Source of the DNA: CALBPI01 sp038521865
GTDB taxonomy: Bacteria > Pseudomonadota > Gammaproteobacteria > Steroidobacterales > Woeseiaceae
Reading direction: 5' to 3'
Length of the DNA stretch: 64,000 nt
Assembly (NCBI GenBank): GCA_038521865.1
Contig: JBCBKO010000003.1
Span: 310,001-374,000 of the forward strand
Shown here: in pieces, positions 34,190 through 43,869 of the stretch
How positions within the stretch are numbered: position 1 is the stretch's first letter
Layout: the number at the start of each line of letters is the position of its first letter
Made by a program: the position numbers and the translations under genes
The notes under the pieces: generated by a model
Told to the model about the DNA's origin: nothing
The model's input: only the letters and a program-made list of their open reading frames with translations
Database searches by the model: none

Positions 34190-35365
34190 ATGGCATATAC
34201 CGAGCACTTCGGACTCCGGGAGCAACCGTTCCGTCTGACACCGGACCCCGAGTTTCTTTACTGGAGCGAGCAGCACCAGAAAGCAAAATCCTATCTGGAG
34301 TCGACCATTTGGCTAGCCGATGGGTTCGTTGTACTGACGGGAGAAGTGGGCTCGGGCAAAACTACATTACTCCAGTCGTTTCTCTCCGACCTGGATGACG
34401 ACGTCGATTTCGCGCTCATCTCGCAAACTCAGCTTTCACCGGAAGAGTTCCTGCAGGCGGTGCTCGTCGAGTTCGGTTTCAAACCCTTCGGCAAGGGCAA
34501 AGCGGAGCTGCTCGACATGCTCAATACCTACTTGCTGGAGCGCTACAGCGAAGACCGCAGAGTCTTGCTGATCATCGATGAGGCGCAGAATCTGTCACGC
34601 GCAGTCCTCGAAGAGATTCGACTGCTGAGCGGTCTGGAAACACACAAAGAGAAAGTGCTTCGCATCATCATCGCGGGTCAGCCCGAGTTGCGCGACAAGA
34701 TCGCCCGAGATGACCTGCGCCAGCTGACCCAACGAGTCCGGTTACGTTGCCATCTGGAACCACTCACGCGCGAGGATCTCGGCCATTACATTCGCCACCG
34801 ACTGGAAGTGGCCGGTGCCGATGGGCGACAGCTTATCGGCGAAGACTGTTTCGACAAGATATTCGAATACACAGGTGGTGTGCCTCGATTGACGAATACG
34901 CTGTGCGACACAGCGCTGCTTTGCGCGTTCGCTGATGAAAGCGATGCTGTCGGTATGGATCAAGTGGATGCCGCGCTCGAGGAACTTGATTGGCAACCTT
35001 TTGGCGAATCAGACCCACAAATTTACACATCGGATCAGCTAGCGATTTTGGCCCAGCTCGAACTGCGCGAAAAGGACAAAGTACTGTCGGTGTTCGAACT
35101 GACAACAGGCCGGATCGTCATCGGTAGAACCGAAGACAACGACATACGCATAGAATCCAAATTTGTGAGTCGGCACCACGCGCAAGTCACTACCAACATG
35201 GAAACTTCGGTAATCGAAGATCTGAACAGCACCAACGGCATGTTCATTGGTGCAAAGCGTTTGAAGAAACGGCGGCTCAGAGATGGCGACGTCGTAGCTG
35301 TAGGTTCACACCAACTGGTCTACAAGGACTTCCGCGACGTTGAGGCGGCGTTCGAAGAAGAATGA
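34190..35365 (+). CDS. ExeA-like AAA+ ATPase with C-terminal FHA domain
   Basis: 391 residues. Residues 1-270 are an ExeA/GspA-type AAA+ ATPase: MAYTEHFGLREQPFRLTPDP start, Walker A GEVGSGKTT (51-59), Walker B RVLLIIDEAQNLS and sensor IIAGQPELRDKIA. Residues 305-385 form a forkhead-associated domain: RIVIGRTEDNDI, FVSRHHAQV and LNSTNGMFIGAKRL, which binds phosphothreonine. In ExeA the C-terminus instead carries a peptidoglycan-binding domain behind a membrane helix; here neither exists, so a cytoplasmic, kinase-responsive ATPase is likely. No secretion or pilus genes and no Ser/Thr kinase are nearby. Confidence 0.85.
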   Translation: MAYTEHFGLREQPFRLTPDPEFLYWSEQHQKAKSYLESTIWLADGFVVLTGEVGSGKTTLLQSFLSDLDDDVDFALISQTQLSPEEFLQAVLVEFGFKPFGKGKAELLDMLNTYLLERYSEDRRVLLIIDEAQNLSRAVLEEIRLLSGLETHKEKVLRIIIAGQPELRDKIARDDLRQLTQRVRLRCHLEPLTREDLGHYIRHRLEVAGADGRQLIGEDCFDKIFEYTGGVPRLTNTLCDTALLCAFADESDAVGMDQVDAALEELDWQPFGESDPQIYTSDQLAILAQLELREKDKVLSVFELTTGRIVIGRTEDNDIRIESKFVSRHHAQVTTNMETSVIEDLNSTNGMFIGAKRLKKRRLRDGDVVAVGSHQLVYKDFRDVEAAFEEE

Positions 35366-35638
35366 TCAGGTGAGTGGGTCGTCCGGGCCGGACCGATGCG
35401 AGCGGTAGTCCCGCCGTCGAAGCCAGAGCACCAGACCGTAGATCAGACACGCGATGCCCAGAACCAAACACACGGTTGGCCACCACCAGTAGTCGAGGTA
35501 CATCGACAACAAGAACAACACTGCCCCTGCAAAGCCGTAGATGTAAGGCACAGCCTCATAGACTGGTTTGGAAACCCACACGAAGTCTGGATCCTGTTGC
35601 GTCGCTAAGCGACTGGAGAAACAGGATAACGCGATCAC
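35366..35638 (-). CDS. small two-helix membrane protein of unknown function
   Basis: 90 residues from a GTG start. Two hydrophobic helices (about 30-49 and 53-73: YIYGFAGAVLFLLSMYLDY and PTVCLVLGIACLIYGLVLW), then a basic LRRRDYRSHR tail, giving an N-in/C-in hairpin. I do not recognise a family. Its stop abuts the convergent AAA+/FHA stop. It follows the 56-residue protein by 20 nt on the same strand. Start uncertain: no clear Shine-Dalgarno. Confidence 0.55.
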   Translation of the reverse strand: MIALSCFSSRLATQQDPDFVWVSKPVYEAVPYIYGFAGAVLFLLSMYLDYWWWPTVCLVLGIACLIYGLVLWLRRRDYRSHRSGPDDPLT

Positions 35639-35658
35639 ATGCCGGGGCGCACGCGCAA

Positions 35659-35829
35659 TCAGTCTCGCTTGATACCAAACAGTCGTAGCACGCGGGTACC
35701 CAGGGGCTCCTGAAACCCGTCGACGCCGTAATCCGCCGGCTGTTTTACACCCTGCTGACGCAGCTGCTCAGCGAATTCACGCGCTGCTGGATCGAGATCG
35801 GTCTCAGTGACTGTGTTGTCGAATTGCAT
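35659..35829 (-). CDS. 56-residue hypothetical protein
   Basis: A short frame (stop TGA at 35661-35659) beginning at ATG 35829 behind GGGAGAGGGAACCACA, a good ribosome site. The product is acidic at the N-terminus (MQFDNTVTETDLDPAAREFA), has a helix REFAEQLRQQGV and ends in a basic LFGIKRD. No membrane segment or known motif. It sits in its own slot between tldD and the two-helix membrane protein, and a CRP-type palindrome lies 70 nt upstream. Coding status rests on the ribosome site, spacing and amphipathic composition. Confidence 0.55.
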   Translation of the reverse strand: MQFDNTVTETDLDPAAREFAEQLRQQGVKQPADYGVDGFQEPLGTRVLRLFGIKRD

Positions 35830-35896
35830 TGTGGTTCCCTCTCCCGGAGCCGCATATTGATTGCGGTATAGTATGGGAACCTAGTGAGGGAATTGC

Positions 35897-35912
35897 AGTG
35901 AGCGCGATCACA
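35897..35912. promoter_or_regulatory. candidate CRP-binding site
   Basis: AGTGAGCGCGATCACA: GTGA-N6-TCAC core with a full right half (TCACA). On the minus strand a -10-like TACTAT/TATACC (35865-35873) lies about 43 nt from its centre, near the spacing of class II CRP promoters. It would drive the 56-residue gene. Not tested against background frequency. Confidence 0.4.
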
Positions 35913-35942
35913 AGCGCATAAAGCGCTATCTTACATAAGCCG

Positions 35943-37382
35943 TCAGGCAGTACCGCCAACCGTGATTTCGTCGATCAACACCGTCGGCTGACCGACACCG
36001 ACCGGCACAGATTGGCCTTCTTTGCCGCAGACGCCAACACCGCTGTCGAGGCGCATGTCGTTGCCCACCATGCTGATCCGATTCATCGCCTCCAGGCCGT
36101 TGCCGATCAAGGTAGCGCCTCGAACCGGCGCACCGAGTTTGCCGTCTTCGATCAGATACGCTTCGCTCGCCGAAAAAACAAAGTTGCCAGACGTGATATC
36201 GACCTGGCCACCACCAAAGTTAGGTGCGTAAATACCACGCTTCACTGAAGCGACAATTTCTTCTGGGTCATGCTTGCCGTTGCGCATGTAAGTATTGGTC
36301 ATCCGCGGCATGGGCGTGTGTGCAAACGACTCCCGACGGCCGTTGCCGGTGCTTTGCGTGCCCGTCAGCCGCGCATTGTGTTTGTCCTGCAGGTAACCCT
36401 TCAGGATGCCGTCCTCAATCAGCACCGTGCACTGACTCGGTGTGCCTTCATCATCCATACTGAGCGAGCCGCGCCGATCGGGAATCGTGCCGTCGTCCAC
36501 GATCGTGCACAGGGGTGAGGTGACCTGTTCACCCAGCTTACCGCTGAATACCGATGTGCCCTTGCGATTGAAGTCACCCTCTAATCCGTGACCGACCGCC
36601 TCATGCAACAGCACAGCTGGCCATCCCGGCCCGAGCACGACGGGCATCGGTCCCGCTGGAGACTGAACGGCGTCAAGCAACACCAACGCCTGTCGAACCG
36701 CCTCGCGGCCGTACTGCATACCGACCTCCAGATTGGCGAGCGTGTCGAGACCAAAGCGACCACCACCACCCGCAAACGCCTGTTCGCGACGATCCCCATC
36801 GCGCACGATGACAGTGACGTTCATACGTACCAGCGGTCGGGCATCGGCTGCGAAAGTGCCATCAGCGGCCGCAACGAGAACATCGTCATGACTGGCCATC
36901 ATCGTCACAATCACCTGCTCTACTCTGGGGTCTAGCTCACGGACTGCCGCATCAATTGCTTTCAATGTATCCGTCTTCTGCGTATCGCTGACGGAGCTGA
37001 GCGGGCTGCTGTCGCCGTAGAGTGGCCGCACACTGCTTCCGCTCAACACAGGCAGGTTGCCATCCTGCCCTTGACGGGTGATAGCGCGCGCCGCGTTCGA
37101 CGCACTGAGCAGCGCATCCAGAGCAATGTCGTCGGAGTATGCAAATCCCGTCTTCTCGCCGGAGATCGCGCGAACCCCGACACCCTGATGGCGGGCATAG
37201 CCCGCATCCCGCACAACGCCATCCTCAAGCGTCCAGTGCTCGCGCTCACTGATCTGAAAATAAAGATCCGCGCTATCGAGGCGTCTTTGCATGAGTTGGC
37301 CGAGGACACGGCCCAGATTGGCCTCGGTCAGCTCTGCCCGTTCGAGAATTCGGTTTGCGGCGAGTTGTTGCATTTCACTCAT
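35943..37382 (-). CDS. tldD: metalloprotease TldD
   Basis: 479 residues, as in E. coli (481). Catalytic subunit of the TldD-PmbA protease: zinc site HEAVGHGLEGD (HEXXXH) near residue 260. The C-terminus carries the GVCGKEGQSVPVGVGQPT family block. The start overlaps the yhdP stop by one base. pmbA is 4 kb away on the same strand, so both subunits are in this window. Confidence 0.96.
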   Translation of the reverse strand: MSEMQQLAANRILERAELTEANLGRVLGQLMQRRLDSADLYFQISEREHWTLEDGVVRDAGYARHQGVGVRAISGEKTGFAYSDDIALDALLSASNAARAITRQGQDGNLPVLSGSSVRPLYGDSSPLSSVSDTQKTDTLKAIDAAVRELDPRVEQVIVTMMASHDDVLVAAADGTFAADARPLVRMNVTVIVRDGDRREQAFAGGGGRFGLDTLANLEVGMQYGREAVRQALVLLDAVQSPAGPMPVVLGPGWPAVLLHEAVGHGLEGDFNRKGTSVFSGKLGEQVTSPLCTIVDDGTIPDRRGSLSMDDEGTPSQCTVLIEDGILKGYLQDKHNARLTGTQSTGNGRRESFAHTPMPRMTNTYMRNGKHDPEEIVASVKRGIYAPNFGGGQVDITSGNFVFSASEAYLIEDGKLGAPVRGATLIGNGLEAMNRISMVGNDMRLDSGVGVCGKEGQSVPVGVGQPTVLIDEITVGGTA

Positions 37383-40300
37383 TAGCGGTCTCGGTTATCG
37401 GTATCCAGCAGGCATCCTGCGAGATCGGAAGTCGCCACGAATCGGTCAACATCTGTGCGGTCGATCGAGGGCTCGTCCCAGCTCCCATTGATCTGATAGT
37501 ACACCTCAGTCATCCCCTGGAGTGGCTTCTTGAAAATCTGGCTAAACAACAACAAAGCAGCACCGACCTGAGGACCTGCAACAACCGCCCCCACTGCCGG
37601 CAGCGTATTGCCGACCTTGACACTGATTACTGCGGTCTGGTTGTAATTGCGTTTGAACAGACTGGCGCGGCCGATCACTCCGACGTCAGCCGCTGGACTC
37701 TGCAATGCAAGATTGCAGGTGAACGCGTCACCGTTCACCATCCGGAAATCACCCGCAATTTCCTCGAAGGTGAACCCCTTTCGGAACACATCACTGAAGT
37801 CGAGAGACAGCCTTCGCGGAAGCTCAACGAGACTGAGCAGACCGACGACCCTGCCTGCGCCAGGGTCCAGTTCCTCGAGCCTACCGTCACTGATCTTGAG
37901 CTTCGCATCCCCGTCGAGCGATTCGAGAAAATCAGGCCCAGGCCCACCATCCCAGCTAACGTCGAACACGCTCTCCAGGGAATCAGCGCCAATACCCGGC
38001 GCATACCCAAGCTGCGCCATCATTCGCCCAACGCTCGAGCTTCGAAGAATGCCCTCGAGCCGTGTTACCGAACCGGCTTCGACCGTCTCATCTGCCAACC
38101 AGCTTCCGGTCGCGGTCAGAGTGAACGCATCGCTTGCCGTAGCGATGCTGTTTGCCTGAAGTCCACCCTCCACCCGATCGATCTCCGCCTCGAGCACGCC
38201 GAACTCACGCTCGCCGAGCGCGAAGGACTCGGCTCTTAATCGGATTGCGGGAATCTGGCGGGGATCCACCTCACCGCTCGCTAACGGATCGGCCTCGAGT
38301 AACGCGACACGTCGCATGTCGAGAACCACGGGATCGCTGCCATCCAGTTTCGAGGGCATCGAAACGGTTCCGGAAACCGTGGGACCCTGGACATCGATTA
38401 ACCAGTCCTCTCCGGAGCGTTGCAGCGTGCCGCTCACATTGCGGATGCGTTGCCCGAAGAGATAGAGGTCGCCAACTTCAACCGCAACCGATTGGAGCAA
38501 TTCCATAATGCCGGTCTCGCGATCACCACGAAGTGCCAGCCAATCGCTCAGTCGTAGTCGATCAATCGATCCATCGACAAACAATCCGGGAACCGATGAT
38601 CTCAACGCTTCGCCTGCGCCCAAATGAATAGTAGCGCGATCAAACTGCAGCGGGCCGGTATCGGATCGCTCAAACTCAGCGACGACATCGATAGCGGGCG
38701 CCATCGTCATTCGAGCCTCCAGCTTCTGCGCAATACTGAGTGACAGAGTTGTCGACTTCTTTTTTCCTGCAGGTTTGCCGACAGGATACGGAAGATCGAC
38801 CGAAATCCCGTCCAGATTGGTCTCGAGCGTCAGAGCAACGGGTAGTGGGCTCTCCGGTTCAGGGTCATCGAGGCGTCGTTTCGGGAGTTTGAGGCGAGCA
38901 TCGAATGTCGCCGCGCCGTCAACCTTTCCCTCGATGGGGAGCTGAAACACCCGAACCGCCTCGCTGCCGACCAATGTTCCGTTCGCTTCCAACAAGAGAC
39001 CGCTCTCATCCTCGGCGGGCATCACATCAATCTCTACTGCTGCTCCCATGAGCTCGGCCTCGACCGCATCCGCGTAAGCCCCCTTACGATCAAACCGGAC
39101 CTCACCATCAATTTCCGACAAACCAAAAGGCAGGTAGTCCAGCGCAAGGGTGCCGTCCTCGGTCTCCAACTCAGCGTCGAATACGAACTCTCGAACGCGT
39201 TTTAGTGGCACGCGAAGAGAGACCTCATACTCGGCGTTGCCACCGAGCTGCATCCTGTCGATTTGGCCACCCAGCAGTTTTTCAATCGGAGAGCTCGCCG
39301 CAAAACCCTGCAGGTCAGCTAGTGGTGCCTCGCCTTCGGTGTCGATCAGGAGCTCTCCCGACGTCAAATCGTCGAATCGAACGTTGGCGTCCCGAAACGG
39401 AATGTTGCCAGACATACCCGAATTTTGGCGTGTCGAAAGCGAGAGACCATCCAGTTCGACCACAGCGCGAACCCCTTTCAGTCTTGGCCACTCGCGTGCG
39501 TATCGCAACACGATATCCTCGCTGACCGCACTGGCGCGGAAGACACCACCGCCATCGGCGAAGGGGAATTGCGCTAGCGGCCCCGACAGCTTGAAGTCGC
39601 CCGATACAATTCGACCAGACTCCACCGCTTGCGTGATCCATCCAACGAGCTTCGGGTGCATCACTGCTACAGGTAAAAACTGTTTGGCGTCATTAACATC
39701 GCCGAGCGACCACTGAGTGTCGACGTCAACCGTCTGCACACCGACAGTTGTGTCGAGATCGATCTCGAGGGTAGCGGTTGCATCGAGACTGCGTGAGCGC
39801 ATGCGCACCGCATCAGAGACCACACTCACTACCTCGCCGCTGCGCCGCCAGATCAACGTGCCCGCCAACTCATCAATCGCGACGGTGTCGGCGAACAGGG
39901 CAGGCACGCTGACCTCCGCGGCCTGGGAGTCCAGCGTCAGACTTCCGGTTTCGTCGGTCATTCGAAGTGTGCCGGTCAGATTTGAGAATCCCGGCAGGCC
40001 GTACACGGGGGCAACGGACAATCCCACGTAATCGAGGTTAAGCTCGAAGTCCTGCAGCGTCGCGGTCATTGCTGACAATTCCTCGCCCGCTCGGTCAAAC
40101 TCGAGAAACCCATCGCCGTCGACGATGGTGCCGGACAACCGTGATTCGAGAACAGTTCTGGCCGCTTCTTGCGGGAGGAACGATGAGAGGTAGGGGAGAT
40201 CGTAGACGGTCATGTTCGCCACATCGAACTCAATACGCGGACGTTCCACCGAGTCATTCAGGCTCAGTCGCATCGATGCAGCAGGCCAGCTGCGATCAGC

Positions 40301-41284
40301 AACACCGACGATGAAGTCATCCACCGCACACAACCACCCCGTGTCCGTTCGCGTGAGTTCTGCTCGACCCGAGACCTGGGACTGCTCCCCACCGTCGGGC
40401 GGCGTCAGCGAAGCCGCATCCAGCACGACAGAAGCGGCTTGAGGTCGACCGTCTTGCCATTCGATATCCACAGCAAGATCGGCGAGTCCGCTGCGCGGCA
40501 ATCGCCAATCGGGCGGGAGGAATGCATGCGCAAGGTCCGCCGAAATCGCGTTGAGATCAGCGTGTGCGCGCCAGCTACCATTGACCAAACCCGAAACACT
40601 TTGCTCGGTCAACCGTCCGTTGGCGAAGAAATCGATTCGACTTTGAGAGCCGTCGCGACGACGCAATGCGGATTCAACGGTGACAGCATCGTCGTCCAAC
40701 TCAACCCGTCCGTTGGTAAGGTCGATGACCAACGGGTCACGCCCGGTGAGATGATCGGTGTAGACCACGCTGACATCGCTAACCCGAACATCGATCGACT
40801 CATCGAAGGGCAAATTGCTGAGATCGGCCTCGCTCACGCTGTCGAGCGTCAGATTCTTGTCTGCGCCCCCACTTCCGAATCTGTGATTTTGTAGTATCCA
40901 ACCCGCCTCGTCTCGCTCCAGAGTCGCAACGACACCGCGCGCATCAATGTGGCGAATGACCGCAGTACGCTGGAATGCGAGTGCGCTAAACGATACGCCA
41001 ACAGCGAGCGTTTCGATTCGGATGGGCTCGATTTCCTGACCCTGAATACTCGGCCCGAGCACCACGTTATCAAAAAGAATTTCTGGCCCTCGCCAACGCC
41101 AGCGAGCGTCGATCCGGTCAAAGCGAACATCACCATTGAGTGCCTCTGCCATACGCGCCTGAATTTCATCGCGGTACTCTGGCAACTGTGGCATCGCAAG
41201 ACGCATAGCACCCACGCCCAACGCCACCAACACGAGCACCGTGGCGAAGAGGTAGAACAGCAGTTTGCGCAGCTTCTTGAGCAT
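37382..41284 (-). CDS. yhdP: AsmA-like inter-membrane lipid transport protein YhdP
   Basis: 1300 residues (E. coli 1266). N-terminal membrane anchor (LLFYLFATVLVLVALGVGAM), then a long repetitive beta-strand region forming a periplasmic groove, and a C-terminal AsmA-like domain (LDFSDVFRKGFTFEEIAGDF, then GRASLFKRNYNQTAVISVKVG). YhdP, TamB and YdbH share transport of phospholipid to the outer membrane. Gene order rng-yhdP-tldD is the conserved one. Spacing to rng is 5 nt. Confidence 0.93.
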   Translation of the reverse strand: MLKKLRKLLFYLFATVLVLVALGVGAMRLAMPQLPEYRDEIQARMAEALNGDVRFDRIDARWRWRGPEILFDNVVLGPSIQGQEIEPIRIETLAVGVSFSALAFQRTAVIRHIDARGVVATLERDEAGWILQNHRFGSGGADKNLTLDSVSEADLSNLPFDESIDVRVSDVSVVYTDHLTGRDPLVIDLTNGRVELDDDAVTVESALRRRDGSQSRIDFFANGRLTEQSVSGLVNGSWRAHADLNAISADLAHAFLPPDWRLPRSGLADLAVDIEWQDGRPQAASVVLDAASLTPPDGGEQSQVSGRAELTRTDTGWLCAVDDFIVGVADRSWPAASMRLSLNDSVERPRIEFDVANMTVYDLPYLSSFLPQEAARTVLESRLSGTIVDGDGFLEFDRAGEELSAMTATLQDFELNLDYVGLSVAPVYGLPGFSNLTGTLRMTDETGSLTLDSQAAEVSVPALFADTVAIDELAGTLIWRRSGEVVSVVSDAVRMRSRSLDATATLEIDLDTTVGVQTVDVDTQWSLGDVNDAKQFLPVAVMHPKLVGWITQAVESGRIVSGDFKLSGPLAQFPFADGGGVFRASAVSEDIVLRYAREWPRLKGVRAVVELDGLSLSTRQNSGMSGNIPFRDANVRFDDLTSGELLIDTEGEAPLADLQGFAASSPIEKLLGGQIDRMQLGGNAEYEVSLRVPLKRVREFVFDAELETEDGTLALDYLPFGLSEIDGEVRFDRKGAYADAVEAELMGAAVEIDVMPAEDESGLLLEANGTLVGSEAVRVFQLPIEGKVDGAATFDARLKLPKRRLDDPEPESPLPVALTLETNLDGISVDLPYPVGKPAGKKKSTTLSLSIAQKLEARMTMAPAIDVVAEFERSDTGPLQFDRATIHLGAGEALRSSVPGLFVDGSIDRLRLSDWLALRGDRETGIMELLQSVAVEVGDLYLFGQRIRNVSGTLQRSGEDWLIDVQGPTVSGTVSMPSKLDGSDPVVLDMRRVALLEADPLASGEVDPRQIPAIRLRAESFALGEREFGVLEAEIDRVEGGLQANSIATASDAFTLTATGSWLADETVEAGSVTRLEGILRSSSVGRMMAQLGYAPGIGADSLESVFDVSWDGGPGPDFLESLDGDAKLKISDGRLEELDPGAGRVVGLLSLVELPRRLSLDFSDVFRKGFTFEEIAGDFRMVNGDAFTCNLALQSPAADVGVIGRASLFKRNYNQTAVISVKVGNTLPAVGAVVAGPQVGAALLLFSQIFKKPLQGMTEVYYQINGSWDEPSIDRTDVDRFVATSDLAGCLLDTDNRDR

Positions 41285-41289
41285 GTTGG

Positions 41290-42789
41290 TCAGATCAGTA
41301 CGACGTCATATTGATCAGGAGCGAACAGGCGCTCTGCCTGGAGTCGCACGTTTTTGTCGATGAACCCCGACAACTCGGCAAGTCCGCCGGATTCTTCGTC
41401 GAGCAACAACTCGATCACATCCTGATGCGCCACTATCAGGAGCTCTTCGAAACTGAACTGCCGATGTTGGCGGAGCATTTCACGGAAAATTTCGTAACAG
41501 ACGGTCTGCGGGGTTTTCACAGAACCGCGACCATCACAAGTCGGGCAGGCATCGCAAAGGATATGTTCAAGGCTCTCGCGTGTCCGTTTGCGCGTCATCT
41601 CCACAAGCCCGAGCGGAGAAAGCGGCATTACCTGGTGTTTTGCCGGATCCGATGCAAGCGCACGCTCGAGCGCTTGCAGCACATTATTGCGATGAGAAAC
41701 ATCGGTCATATCGATAAAGTCGATGATGACGATGCCACCCAGATTTCTGAGTCGCAGTTGACGCGCGATCGCCACGGCCGCCTCAAGGTTGGTGCGATAG
41801 AGGGTTTCTTCCTGAGTTCGACTGCCGACAAAAGCACCGGTATTCACATCCACGGTCGTCATCGCTTCGGTCTGGTCGAAGATCAGGTAGCCCCCCGACT
41901 TGAGCTGCACCTTGCGGTCCAGCGCACGGGCAATCTCCTCGTCGACCCCGTGAAGGTCGAAGATCGGACGTCGACCTTTGTAGAGTTCTACCTTTTCCGT
42001 GAGCTCCGGCAGGAAACTTTCACAAAACGCTCGCATCCGATTGAACTCGGTTTGTGAGTCAACCAGTATCCGCTCAACATCGTGCTGCACGCGGTCACGA
42101 ATCACCCTGACGGTCAGTGGCAAGTCCTCATGCACAACGCGCCCGGCCGATGTGCTACCGGCTTTCGCCCGGATTCCCTCCCACAAACGATTCAGGAACA
42201 GCATGTCGGCCCGCAGGGCATCGTAGCTCGCACCTTCGGCCGCAGTTCTGACGATATAACCATCAGGCGAGCCGTCCGGAACAAGCTCGCCAAGAATTTC
42301 GCGCAATCGTTCCCGTTCGATGTCATCCTCGATTCTCGCCGAAACACCGAGACTTTCATTGCCGGGCATCATGACAAGATAGCGCGACGGAAGCGTCACA
42401 AACGTGGTCAATCGTGCGCCCTTGGTGCCCATCGGGTCCTTGAGCACTTGCACGAGAATTTCGCCACCCTCGGTCACAAGATCGCTGATCGCCGATTGTT
42501 CCAGCGCGAACGACATCGTCGCATCGCCAGGATCCTCATCCTGGCCTTTGGAAATGTCAGAGGCATGCAGGAAAGCGGTTCGTTCCAGGCCGATATCGAT
42601 GAACGCAGCCTGCATGCCCGGGAGCACCCGCTTGACCTGGCCCTTGTAGATGTTGCCGACCAATCCGCGCCGAGACTGACGATCGATAAAAACTTCCTGT
42701 AGCACGCCGTTCTCAACAACCGCCGCCCGCTGCTCTCGCGGCGTGACGTTCAACAGGATTTCCTCCGTTGTGGACGGTGTTTGCGTCAT
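41290..42789 (-). CDS. rng: ribonuclease G
   Basis: 499 residues (E. coli RNase G 489). Endoribonuclease that matures the 5' end of 16S rRNA and degrades some mRNAs. Seen: an S1 domain (GNIYKGQVKRVLPGMQAAFIDIG), the catalytic DNase I-like part with VDVNTGAFVG and IIDFIDM (Mg-binding aspartates), and the zinc-link CPTCDGRG. Lacks the long RNase E C-terminal scaffold. Its start overlaps the maf stop (ATGA). Confidence 0.95.
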   Translation of the reverse strand: MTQTPSTTEEILLNVTPREQRAAVVENGVLQEVFIDRQSRRGLVGNIYKGQVKRVLPGMQAAFIDIGLERTAFLHASDISKGQDEDPGDATMSFALEQSAISDLVTEGGEILVQVLKDPMGTKGARLTTFVTLPSRYLVMMPGNESLGVSARIEDDIERERLREILGELVPDGSPDGYIVRTAAEGASYDALRADMLFLNRLWEGIRAKAGSTSAGRVVHEDLPLTVRVIRDRVQHDVERILVDSQTEFNRMRAFCESFLPELTEKVELYKGRRPIFDLHGVDEEIARALDRKVQLKSGGYLIFDQTEAMTTVDVNTGAFVGSRTQEETLYRTNLEAAVAIARQLRLRNLGGIVIIDFIDMTDVSHRNNVLQALERALASDPAKHQVMPLSPLGLVEMTRKRTRESLEHILCDACPTCDGRGSVKTPQTVCYEIFREMLRQHRQFSFEELLIVAHQDVIELLLDEESGGLAELSGFIDKNVRLQAERLFAPDQYDVVLI

Positions 42790-43412
42790 TGGGCACTCTC
42801 AACTGTATTCAACACCGACACCCCGGCTTGTGCGAGGAGCGCGGCGGTCTCGAAAACCGGCAAGCCCATAACGGCGGAGTAGCTGCCTTCGATCCGTTCC
42901 ACGAACACACCACCGAGCCCCTGTATGCCATAGGCGCCTGCCTTGTCCGCAGGTTCGCCGGTCTCCCAATATGCAGTGATCTCCGTGTCCTGGATGTCGC
43001 GGAACTTGACCCGGGATGTCACCACGCGGACTCGGGTCGCACACTCCGGGGCATCGACGGCTACGCTGGTATGAACCTCATGCCATTGCCCACTCAACGC
43101 GCGCAACGTGGTGGAAGCAGCCGCAAGGTCGAGCGGCTTGTCATGGATCTGCTCCGCAGTGGCTACGGCAGTATCTCCCGCAACAACGCACAGTCCGCCA
43201 GCGCGATCGTCGGTGCGACCGCTGGCCGCCTTTTCGCGGGCGAGTCGGGCGACATAGTCTGTCACCGGCTCACCCGTCAAACGAGTCTCATCGATTTCCG
43301 CTCCGACTCGAACGACCGTCAGGCCGAGTGACTGCAGTAGTTCGCGCCGTCGCGGAGACCCTGAGGCCAACGCAATCGTACGTGCGAATCGATTTTTGGC
43401 TGTATCAGTCAC
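42786..43412 (-). CDS. Maf-family nucleoside triphosphate pyrophosphatase
   Basis: 208 residues from GTG 43412. Hydrolyses non-canonical or surplus NTPs (dTTP/UTP in the YhdE group). Motifs: LASGSPRRRELL, DETRLTGEPVTDYVARLAREKA, VVAGDTAV and the late GAYGIQGLG. GTG 43412 is preferred because it starts inside the rlmH stop (8-nt overlap); an ATG at 43472 would add 20 residues with no family match. The place next to rng matches E. coli yhdE. Confidence 0.9.
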   Translation of the reverse strand: MTDTAKNRFARTIALASGSPRRRELLQSLGLTVVRVGAEIDETRLTGEPVTDYVARLAREKAASGRTDDRAGGLCVVAGDTAVATAEQIHDKPLDLAAASTTLRALSGQWHEVHTSVAVDAPECATRVRVVTSRVKFRDIQDTEITAYWETGEPADKAGAYGIQGLGGVFVERIEGSYSAVMGLPVFETAALLAQAGVSVLNTVESAQ

Positions 43413-43869
43413 GATGGTAGGGATGTCCTTCGAGAATCGAGTGTGCCCTGTAGAGCTGTTCGACAAGTACAAGTCGTGCCAGTTCGTGCGGCAGGGTCAA
43501 TGCCGACAATGACCAAATCTCGCTGGCCGACGCCCGCGCCGCATCGGAAAAGCCGTCAGGCCCGCCAATCGCCAACACGAGATCGCCTCCTTGCTCCTGA
43601 TGCACGTCCAGACGATCGGCCATCTTCCGACTGGTGAGTGCCTTGCCGCGTTCGTCCAGGAGTATCAAGCGCGCAGTATCGGGCATCCTTTTGCGAAGGC
43701 GCTCCCATTCGTCCGTCTTTCGCTGAGCGGCGTCGCCCTGCTTGCGCGATGGTGGCATAAGTGCCATCTCGAAGGCCCAGGCACGCGGCAGTCGCTTGAT
43801 GTAGCGCTGTTCCGACTCAACAAGCCACGCCGCCGGCTTGCCGGCAAACGCGAAGACCTTGATGTGCAC
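43405..43869 (-). CDS. rlmH: 23S rRNA (pseudouridine1915-N3)-methyltransferase
   Basis: 154 residues (E. coli 155). SPOUT methyltransferase acting on helix 69 of the assembled 70S ribosome. Seen: VLAIGGPDGFSDAA (SAM knot) and LTLPHELARLVLVEQLYRAHSILEGHPYHRD, of which the terminal YHR(D) is invariant. The start overlaps the rsfS stop by one base. Confidence 0.96.
   Translation of the reverse strand: MHIKVFAFAGKPAAWLVESEQRYIKRLPRAWAFEMALMPPSRKQGDAAQRKTDEWERLRKRMPDTARLILLDERGKALTSRKMADRLDVHQEQGGDLVLAIGGPDGFSDAARASASEIWSLSALTLPHELARLVLVEQLYRAHSILEGHPYHRD

Noticed and set aside
37355..38239. Plus-strand frame of 294 residues opposite yhdP
   Set aside because: Antisense to a conserved gene in high-GC DNA; no domain recognised.
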